Positions 1 to 5,140 of a DNA stretch of 5,954 nt are shown in pieces. The translations under genes were made by a program, and so were the position numbers. The notes under the pieces were generated by a model. That model searched no databases and had not been told where the DNA came from. It was given only the letters and a program-made list of their open reading frames with translations. The stretch's first letter is position 1; each line of letters opens with the position of its first letter. This DNA is from a bacterium (GTDB lineage: Bacteria; Patescibacteriota; Minisyncoccia; UBA6257; 2-01-FULL-56-20), in assembly GCA_021780545.1 (NCBI GenBank), contig JAJXYP010000005.1, positions 1 through 5,954 on the forward strand. Reading direction: 5' to 3'.

Positions 1-44
1 ATCCCGAGAAAAATAATGCTACGATATATTTTCACATATATCAT
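1..44 (-). CDS. murC: Probable N-terminus of UDP-N-acetylmuramate--L-alanine ligase (partial, runs off left edge)
   Basis: An ATG at 44-42, four bases after the murG stop, opens a frame that stays open to the window edge for 14 codons, reading MIYVKIYRSIIFLG followed by a codon AT- (Ile or Met). MurC proteins begin with a short lead into a nucleotide-binding strand and loop of the form hFIGIGGIG, and IIFLG(I) fits exactly where that loop begins. ftsW-murG-murC is also the classical order of the division and cell-wall cluster. MurC is a cytoplasmic ATP-dependent ligase that adds L-alanine to UDP-MurNAc, the step that starts the peptide stem. A GTG at 35-33 in the same frame is an alternative start and has a perfect TATAAT seven bases upstream. 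Only 14 codons are visible, so the call rests on a short match plus gene order. Confidence 0.45.
   Translation of the reverse strand, partial: MIYVKIYRSIIFLG
23..42 (-). repeat. Small AT-rich inverted repeat at the murG/murC junction
   Basis: GATATAT and ATATATC form a perfect 7-bp inverted repeat around a 6-base loop. On the minus strand a run of five T follows about nine bases later (13-9). The stem has only one G-C pair and the T run is not adjacent, so it is a poor intrinsic terminator. It more likely reflects the AT-rich start of the next gene, and it might keep the start codon region loosely structured. Confidence 0.3.
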
Positions 45-51
45 TATATCA
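43..51 (-). promoter_or_regulatory. Candidate extended -10 promoter element (TGATATAAT) at the murG stop
   Basis: The minus strand reads TGATATAAT, a perfect TGnTATAAT extended -10, with the TGA also being the murG stop codon. No good -35 hexamer is visible 16-18 bases upstream, but extended -10 promoters can do without one. The predicted start of transcription, about seven bases downstream near position 36, falls directly before a GTG at 35-33, so the transcript would be leaderless. The match could be chance in an AT-rich junction. Confidence 0.35.
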
Positions 52-1185
52 CATTGCGGTTTTCAGCAGCGTTTCCGCGATCGTCTCCGCTCCGCCCGGT
101 TTAAAGAAGCTAGCAGAAGCATTCCCCATCGTCGCTTGCGCATCGTGATTTCCGAGTATTTTTTTGAGCTCGTTCAGAAAGAGCCCCGGCAAAAGGTTTG
201 CTTCTTCGATCACGATTCCACCGCCCGCTTTGGCGAACGCATAAGCATTCGCCCGCTGATGATCGTTCGCCGCGTCCGGCAGCGGAATAAGAATTTCCGG
301 CTTTCCGAACGCCGCGCCCTCGAAAATGACGCCGCTTCCGGCTCGTCCCAGGACGACATCGGCCGCGGAAAGCGCCGCTTCATAGGTATCCGTGAAATAA
401 TTGACCGGCTGGTAGCGGTTCGTGAAAGGCGCATCCATCTGCATTGCCCGGGCGAGTTTTTCCACGTCGGCAAAATTGGCAACACCCGTCTGGTGTAAAA
501 TCTGCGTCTCGGCAAGAATCTGCGGCAAATATTCCAGGATGAATTCGTTGATGCGAATCGACCCCTGCGATCCGCCGAGAATCAGGAGCAGCGGTTTCTC
601 CTTTTCAAAGCCGAGCGATTCCTTGGCGGCTTCCGGCGACGAACGGTGTTCAATCAACTCCCTCCTCACCGGAGCGCCGGTGACCTCGGTTTTCGCGGCG
701 GCTCTTCCGAATCCATCGGCCGCATCCGCAAAACTCAAAAATATCTTTTTGGCGAACCGGGCTGACCAGCGGTTCGTAAGGCCGGGCACTGCGTCGGATT
801 CATGGATAACAACCGGCACGCGATAAAACCATCCGGCGACGACGACCGGAAGCGCGCCCGGCCCCCCCTTTGAAAATATTACGTCGGGCATGATGAGATA
901 CAATTGCCACAACGCCTGCACAAATCCGATCAAAACCTTCGGTATATCGAGGATATTCTGGAATGAAGCGTAGCGGCGCAACTTTCCCGCGAGAATGTTC
1001 CGCGAGGCGATGTCCCGCGCCGCAAAAAGCGGCGCATAGCTGTCGTGCGGGCCGACGTAGTAGCGCTCTTCGACAAAACCAAGCGCAGCCGCTTTCCGGT
1101 CAAGTTCATCGGCGACCGCCAAAAGCGGGTAGATGTGCCCGCCGCTTCCCCCTCCCGTCAGCACGACGCGAAATGTCTCACTCAT
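49..1185 (-). CDS. murG: UDP-GlcNAc:undecaprenyl-PP-MurNAc-pentapeptide GlcNAc transferase MurG (lipid II synthase)
   Basis: MurG adds GlcNAc to lipid I on the inner face of the membrane, giving lipid II, the precursor that FtsW/RodA-type polymerases use after flipping. The protein is 378 residues, close to the usual 355-370. It shows the N-terminal glycine loop GGGSGGHIYP (11-20, with His17 at the catalytic histidine position), GGPGALP (107-113), HESDAVPG (128-135), the second loop GGSQGSIRIN (204-213) and the C-terminal UDP-GlcNAc site RAGSGVIFEGAAFGKP (281-296) followed by DHQ (308-310). Glu289 matches the ribose-binding Glu. The hydrophobic stretch at about 82-99 probably contacts the membrane. 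I chose the ATG at 1185 because it begins seven residues before the first conserved strand and lies seven bases after the ftsW stop. An in-frame ATG at 1263 would add 26 residues inside ftsW that match nothing in the family. A weak AAAGAT precedes the start. Confidence 0.95.
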   Translation of the reverse strand: MSETFRVVLTGGGSGGHIYPLLAVADELDRKAAALGFVEERYYVGPHDSYAPLFAARDIASRNILAGKLRRYASFQNILDIPKVLIGFVQALWQLYLIMPDVIFSKGGPGALPVVVAGWFYRVPVVIHESDAVPGLTNRWSARFAKKIFLSFADAADGFGRAAAKTEVTGAPVRRELIEHRSSPEAAKESLGFEKEKPLLLILGGSQGSIRINEFILEYLPQILAETQILHQTGVANFADVEKLARAMQMDAPFTNRYQPVNYFTDTYEAALSAADVVLGRAGSGVIFEGAAFGKPEILIPLPDAANDHQRANAYAFAKAGGGIVIEEANLLPGLFLNELKKILGNHDAQATMGNASASFFKPGGAETIAETLLKTAM

Positions 1186-1192
1186 AATATCT

Positions 1193-2299
1193 TTAAGTAT
1201 ACCGCGAAACGTTAAGAGCGACTCCCGACATAGTAAGGAAAACGGCGAGCGCCGTGCCGCCATAGCTTACGAAAGGCAGTGGAACGCCCGTAAGCGGGAT
1301 GACGCCCGAAATGGAAGCCATATTAACGAAGGCCTGCAGAGCAATCACGGTCCCAAAACCGATAAGGAGGAACCGCCCAAACTTGTCGCCAAGCCGCCGC
1401 GCAAGCCAGTAAAGCCGGAAGGTGTACATGCAAAAAAGAGCAATGAGCGTCCCCGCTCCGATGAATCCCAGTTCCTGGGCGATGACCGCAAATATGGAAT
1501 CGTCGATTGTATCCGGAAGGATCGATTTTGTGGTCGACTGCCCGTAGCCCTGCCCCGTCACGCCGCCGGCACCGATGGCGATGAGCGCCTGATTCAGCTG
1601 AAAATTCTGCCCCTGCGCGTTAGTACCCTGATTGAGAAATCCGGTGATGCGGGCCCGGCGGTACGGCGTAACAAGAATGAGGAGCCCGACCGCGAGCAGT
1701 CCGATGCCGATGGTGCCGAAAACATATTTAAGAGGAGCGCCGCTCACAAAATAGACAACCAGCCCCGAACCAAGCAAGATGGCGACCGTGCTCGTCGCCG
1801 GCTGGAGAAAGAGCAGCAGCGCAATCAGACCGGAGATGGCGAGAAACGGGAGGAATCCGCTCTGGAGATCGGTTTCACGTTTGATTTTCGTGTTCGCAAG
1901 CCAGGCGGCAAGATAGATCAAATACGCCAGCTTCATCAACTCCGCCGGCTGGAAACTCAGCGGGCCGAACCGGAGCCAGCGGTTCGTACTGTTGATTGTT
2001 GAACCGAGTTTTGTGAATACGAGAGCTAAAGAAACAATACTCACGACGAGCAGCGGGAGGGCGATTTTTTTGAATTTCTGATACGGCACGAAATAGCCTA
2101 CCGCAAAGCCGGCAACGCCGAGCGACAAGCCATAGAGCAGCTGGTGTTCGAGGTAATAATAGCTGTTATTGAACTGGGACTTGCCCAGATTCGACGACGC
2201 CGACGCCAGCATCGCAAGGCCGAAAACAAGGAGCGCGAACGTCACGGCCAGAAAGAAATAGTCCGGCTCGTGGGCGGCGCCGACGCGGTTTCTAGCCAT
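1193..2299 (-). CDS. ftsW: SEDS-family peptidoglycan glycosyltransferase FtsW
   Basis: FtsW polymerises lipid II into septal glycan strands with its partner class B penicillin-binding protein during division. The 368-residue protein has about ten hydrophobic segments (roughly 14-34, 54-71, 77-95, 122-136, 148-166, 169-186, 192-211, 276-298, 308-329, 345-363), as SEDS proteins do. Family motifs are NRWLRFGPLSFQPAE (106-120), GGVTGQGYGQS (245-255), LPDTIDDSIFAVIAQELGF (261-279) and the C-terminal PLPFVSYGGTA (340-350). Asp267 aligns with the essential Asp of the large extracellular loop (E. coli FtsW LPEAHTDF), so it is probably active. RodA is the main alternative, but position directly before murG favours FtsW. 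The ATG overlaps the end of the amidohydrolase gene by 8 bases with no Shine-Dalgarno sequence, which points to translational coupling. The stop lies seven bases before murG. The hydrophilic N-terminus is short, about 13 residues. Confidence 0.92.
   Translation of the reverse strand: MARNRVGAAHEPDYFFLAVTFALLVFGLAMLASASSNLGKSQFNNSYYYLEHQLLYGLSLGVAGFAVGYFVPYQKFKKIALPLLVVSIVSLALVFTKLGSTINSTNRWLRFGPLSFQPAELMKLAYLIYLAAWLANTKIKRETDLQSGFLPFLAISGLIALLLFLQPATSTVAILLGSGLVVYFVSGAPLKYVFGTIGIGLLAVGLLILVTPYRRARITGFLNQGTNAQGQNFQLNQALIAIGAGGVTGQGYGQSTTKSILPDTIDDSIFAVIAQELGFIGAGTLIALFCMYTFRLYWLARRLGDKFGRFLLIGFGTVIALQAFVNMASISGVIPLTGVPLPFVSYGGTALAVFLTMSGVALNVSRYT
1196..1201 (-). promoter_or_regulatory. Candidate -10 element (TATACT) ahead of murG
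   Basis: TATACT, five of six matches to the -10 consensus, overlaps the last codons of ftsW and ends ten bases before the murG ATG. Transcription starting seven bases on would leave a leader of about three bases. No clear -35 is visible. The hexamer also encodes part of Tyr367-Thr368 of FtsW, so it could be chance, but it repeats the layout seen ahead of the amidohydrolase and murC starts. Confidence 0.22.
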
Positions 2300-3866
2300 G
2301 ATGCCGCAGTGTTTTGCCGGGAAACACGTTCCTGAACTCCCCGTCCTTCACGACGACCTTGCCGTTCACGATGGTGAATTTTATTTCCGCATTTTTGAAA
2401 CAGACGAGGTCGGCGTAATTCCCCTCTTTAATTTCGCCGCGCCCCGTCAGTCCGAATTTCCGGGCCGGCTCGGACGTCAATTTGCGAATGGCTGTTTCAA
2501 GCGGGAGCATCCCTTCCCGTTCGGCTATTTCCAGAAAGCGGATAAAGGTCCGCGTCGTGCGTTCGGATTTAAGCTGCGTGATCCGCGGAGAATCGCCAAA
2601 ACTCGGCGCATTTGAAGCGATAAACGAACGCGGGTGCGTGATAGCGAGCGAGACCAGAGCCGGATCCAGATTTTCGTAAAGCGCGATGCCCCGCATCTTC
2701 GTAGCCGTCATCAGATTCAGGAGCGCGTTGCGGCCATCGGAAACACCATACATTGCTTTCAAATCATCGAGTGATTTCCCGATCAGAAATTCATTGCCCG
2801 GCGCCTGGGCAACCGTAAATCGCCCCTCGTCGATCGGCGGCATATCTTTTTTGATTTTTTCCCGGAGCCAGTCCTCCCGAAGATTCGCGTACATCACCTC
2901 AAAACCGCCGGCGCGAACCCATTCGGGCAAGAACAGATAAAACGGAAGAAGCTGCGACGGGAAAGGGTAAACATCAAAATGGAAATCGAGCGCCGGCGGG
3001 AGGCCGTCAATCAATGCAAGTGCGCGCCGGTAATCGTCCGCGGCGCCGCGGATCGGCACCAGATGATTGATGAGCGTTCTCACGCCGACATCCTTTGCTA
3101 ACTTGATTACTTCAGCAACCGATTCGTGAACGCCCTTCGCCGGATAGCGCGGATTGGCGGCGTAAACGCCGTTTGATTCGCGGACGATCTGGGCCAGCGA
3201 TCGCATCTCGGCAGCCGACGTCTTCTGCGCATGGATCGATCCCAGGTTCGTCGAAAGGCCGAATCCCCCTTCGCCGAGCGACCGGCGCAGCAGCGCTTCG
3301 AGCACACTCAGCTCGTTGCGCGTCAATTCACGGATCACCTCGCCCGTAATCGCGCGGCGCATCGTTCCATGCCCCGCGAGCGTGCCGAAATTCACCGCGA
3401 GCGGGCGCCGGTCGATTGCGGCGAGAAACTCGCCCATCGAATGCCAATTTACATTCGCGTTATCCTCGGAACCGCTCCATTTCCGGACGGATTCGAGCGT
3501 TCCGTAAAGGAGCGGCGCGAGCGACGAACCGCCCAGCCCGCCAAAAATCGTCGTGACGCCCTGGCGAAGAAAATCCTCCTGTCCCGGATGATCAAAAAGC
3601 GTCAGGTAGTGGTCGGATTCCGTGTCGACGTCGATGAATCCCGGACTGAGCCATCCTCCCTGCCCGTCCAGCACCTCATCCGCCTTTTTATCGGAAAAAT
3701 TGCCAATGGCCGAAATTTTATCGTTGCTCACAAACACATCGCGGGTGTCCGTGGCGGCAGCCACGTCAGGTCCGGATCCGCCCGATGGCGGAACGGCTGA
3801 AGCGCCGGAACTGCGGTTGCTTTCGCCGCCGCCAAGAATCCGCACATGTTTAATGAGAAGCGTCAT
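2292..3866 (-). CDS. D-aminoacylase/N-acyl-D-amino-acid deacylase-like amidohydrolase, catalytic residues apparently lost
   Basis: The fold is that of the amidohydrolase superfamily, D-aminoacylase group: an N-terminal beta strand region (MTLLIKHVRI), SPGFID (74-79), QGVTTIFGG (102-110), SSLAPL (114-119), AGHGTMRR (164-171), GFGLSTNLG (201-209), and the C-terminal PARKFGLTGRGEIKEGNYADLV (467-488). Length is 524, near the usual 480-530. Active members cut N-acyl groups from D-amino acids using zinc. Here the HxH pair is D81-T82-E83, the bridging Cys position is G112, the His of the YATHxR motif is N238, and the catalytic Asp of the SDG motif is N419; only H268 (of the SHL motif) remains. A Gly/Ser/Pro-rich insert fills residues about 12-42. 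The frame is intact and motif spacing is kept, so it looks like a maintained pseudoenzyme or repurposed protein rather than a decaying gene. The 8-base overlap with ftsW ties it to cell-wall genes. No Shine-Dalgarno precedes the ATG. Confidence 0.8.
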   Translation of the reverse strand: MTLLIKHVRILGGGESNRSSGASAVPPSGGSGPDVAAATDTRDVFVSNDKISAIGNFSDKKADEVLDGQGGWLSPGFIDVDTESDHYLTLFDHPGQEDFLRQGVTTIFGGLGGSSLAPLLYGTLESVRKWSGSEDNANVNWHSMGEFLAAIDRRPLAVNFGTLAGHGTMRRAITGEVIRELTRNELSVLEALLRRSLGEGGFGLSTNLGSIHAQKTSAAEMRSLAQIVRESNGVYAANPRYPAKGVHESVAEVIKLAKDVGVRTLINHLVPIRGAADDYRRALALIDGLPPALDFHFDVYPFPSQLLPFYLFLPEWVRAGGFEVMYANLREDWLREKIKKDMPPIDEGRFTVAQAPGNEFLIGKSLDDLKAMYGVSDGRNALLNLMTATKMRGIALYENLDPALVSLAITHPRSFIASNAPSFGDSPRITQLKSERTTRTFIRFLEIAEREGMLPLETAIRKLTSEPARKFGLTGRGEIKEGNYADLVCFKNAEIKFTIVNGKVVVKDGEFRNVFPGKTLRHHG

Positions 3867-3875
3867 ATTGATTCA

Positions 3876-3881
3876 ATTATA
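3876..3881 (-). promoter_or_regulatory. Candidate -10 element (TATAAT) for a leaderless amidohydrolase-ftsW-murG transcript
   Basis: A perfect TATAAT lies in the 36-base gap after enolase and ends nine bases before the amidohydrolase ATG. The expected transcription start, near 3869, leaves a leader of about three bases, and the bases before the ATG (TTGAATCAAT) contain no Shine-Dalgarno sequence. A -35 hexamer is not recognisable at 16-18 bases upstream. It is the best promoter candidate between the metabolic and cell-wall halves of the window. Confidence 0.45.
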
Positions 3882-3910
3882 CTATGCCGGGCAGGTCGGA
3901 TACTATGCCG
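3879..3910 (-). repeat. Pair of 11-bp direct repeats (CGGCATAGTAT) flanking the enolase stop and the -10 element
   Basis: The minus-strand sequence CGGCATAGTAT occurs at 3910-3900 and again at 3889-3879, a period of exactly 21 bases. The first copy contains the enolase TAG stop and the second runs into the TATAAT. Two helical turns separate the copies, which would suit a dimeric regulator, but a small tandem duplication is equally possible. Confidence 0.6.
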
Positions 3911-5132
3911 CCGCGATTTCAAGCAATCGATTATATTTCGCAATCCGCTCGCCGCGCGCCGGAGCGCCCAGTTTCAGACCGTCGGCGCCAACGCCCCAGG
4001 CAAAATCGGCAATGAAATCGTCGTTCGTTTCGCCGCTCCTGTGCGAGACAATAACGCCCCATCCGTACCGCCGGGCCGCCCGGACGGCGTCCAACGCTTC
4101 CGTTACGCTGCCAATCTGATTCGGCTTGATAATAACCGCATTCACGCTCCCGGCGGCGTAAGCCCGCTCCATTCTTCCGACGTTCGTCGTGGTAAGATCA
4201 TCCCCCGAAATCCAGAGCGGCCGGCCGGAAGGCCGCCGCAAACGAATCCGGGAGGCAAATTCCGCGAATCGGTCGAAGGCATTTTCATCGAACGGATCCT
4301 CGAGATAAATGAAATCGGAAGTCCGCGTCAGCGATTCGTACTGTCGCACGATAACATCCCGTCCGCCGATCTTCTGCTCCGGAGTGCGAATATCGGTCGC
4401 CGCGGCATCGAGGCCATAATCGAATGCCGCGCCAAGCTTCAACCGGCGAACCGCGGCGCGCATGATTCGGAACGGCTCAAGATCATCCGCGAAATCCGGC
4501 GCATATCCCCCTTCGTCCCCGATGTTCCGCGCTCCGGGACCGCGGCGCCGAGCAAGCTCATCGCCAAGTTCGCGGTACAGCCGCGTGCCGATATCGATCG
4601 CGTTCCGAATCGAATCCGTCTTCGGTATCGCAAGGTATTCCTGAAACCGGAGATTATTTCCAGCGTGGAGTCCGCCATTCACCATATTCATAAAAAGACG
4701 CAGGTGCGGGCGGCGCGGCTGAAGCGCCGGATGAACAGCCGAATTACTGTCCGACAATTCGCTCCAAATTTCCCTCCAAAGCTGCCGATGCCTGGCAACC
4801 GACGACGCCCGCAGGAAGGCAATCGATGCGGCGAGGACAGCGTTCGCTCCGAGTTTCGATTTATCCGGCGTCCCATCCAGGGCAATCAAACGGGCATCAA
4901 ACGCCGCCTGCGACGCAAACGTTTTCCCCGACGTCGATTTCGCAATTATCCGGTTAACCGCCCGCGCCGCCGCGTCAGCGGGCAACGCCACCGCCTCGGA
5001 AGAGCCGGTACTTTTCCCCTGTGGCACCGACGCAACCGCCCGAACGCCGTTCGCGAGCGTCAACGCCACTTCGATAGTCCAAAGCCCCCGCGAATCAAGA
5101 ATCGGACGGGCTTCGATCGATCGTATTTTCAT
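3903..5132 (-). CDS. eno: Enolase (phosphopyruvate hydratase), divergent archaeal-like type
   Basis: Enolase converts 2-phosphoglycerate to phosphoenolpyruvate in the cytoplasm, using two Mg2+. The 409-residue protein has the N-terminal ARPILDSRG (8-16), the loop PQGKSTG (37-43), LDGTPDKSKLGANAVL (85-100), NGGLHAGNN (152-160), QEY (164-166), GDEGGYAP (205-212), LDAAATD (241-247), LEDPFDE (277-283), GDDLTTTN (310-317), IIKPNQIG (334-341), SHRSGET (363-369) and LKLGAPARGERIAKYN (386-401). The expected catalytic and metal residues are present: H156, E165, E207, D242, E278, D311, K336, H364-R365-S366 and K387, so it should be active. IIKPNQIG and GAPARGER resemble archaeal enolases. Odd points are Gln-Gly-Lys in the mobile loop instead of Ser-Gly-Ala (the Mg-binding Ser41 remains), a shortened segment after about residue 50, and an Arg/Pro-rich stretch near 137-146. 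It starts eight bases after the dehydrogenase stop, with only a GGGG too close to the ATG to be a good ribosome site. Confidence 0.9.
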   Translation of the reverse strand: MKIRSIEARPILDSRGLWTIEVALTLANGVRAVASVPQGKSTGSSEAVALPADAAARAVNRIIAKSTSGKTFASQAAFDARLIALDGTPDKSKLGANAVLAASIAFLRASSVARHRQLWREIWSELSDSNSAVHPALQPRRPHLRLFMNMVNGGLHAGNNLRFQEYLAIPKTDSIRNAIDIGTRLYRELGDELARRRGPGARNIGDEGGYAPDFADDLEPFRIMRAAVRRLKLGAAFDYGLDAAATDIRTPEQKIGGRDVIVRQYESLTRTSDFIYLEDPFDENAFDRFAEFASRIRLRRPSGRPLWISGDDLTTTNVGRMERAYAAGSVNAVIIKPNQIGSVTEALDAVRAARRYGWGVIVSHRSGETNDDFIADFAWGVGADGLKLGAPARGERIAKYNRLLEIAAA

Positions 5133-5140
5133 GGCCCCGT

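Noticed and set aside
1..48. Intrinsic terminator after murG
   Set aside because: The 7-bp stem is almost all A-T and the T run is nine bases away. The segment is better explained as the start of murC.
49..51. Possible recoding of TGA as glycine (code 25), which would extend murG
   Set aside because: Glycine TGA would be frequent inside genes in such lineages, and none of the five long genes contains an in-frame TGA. MurG also ends at the expected length here.
1186..1263. Upstream ATG giving a MurG 26 residues longer
   Set aside because: The extension lies wholly inside the ftsW coding region and resembles no MurG N-terminus. The ATG at 1185 is placed as in other MurG proteins and directly follows the ftsW stop.
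1133..2002. A 289-codon open frame on the plus strand opposite ftsW
   Set aside because: Same exact antisense register as ftsW; the product is charged, low-complexity and matches nothing known.
3231..3800. A 189-codon open frame on the plus strand opposite the amidohydrolase
   Set aside because: Again in exact antisense register with the real gene, so it is explained by codon avoidance. No ribosome site or family motif is visible.
4217..4236. GC-rich hairpin (GCGGCC...GGCCGC) inside enolase
   Set aside because: It lies in codons for an Arg/Pro/Gly-rich surface segment (about residues 299-304), has no T run, and is expected by chance in GC-rich coding sequence, so no regulatory role is claimed.
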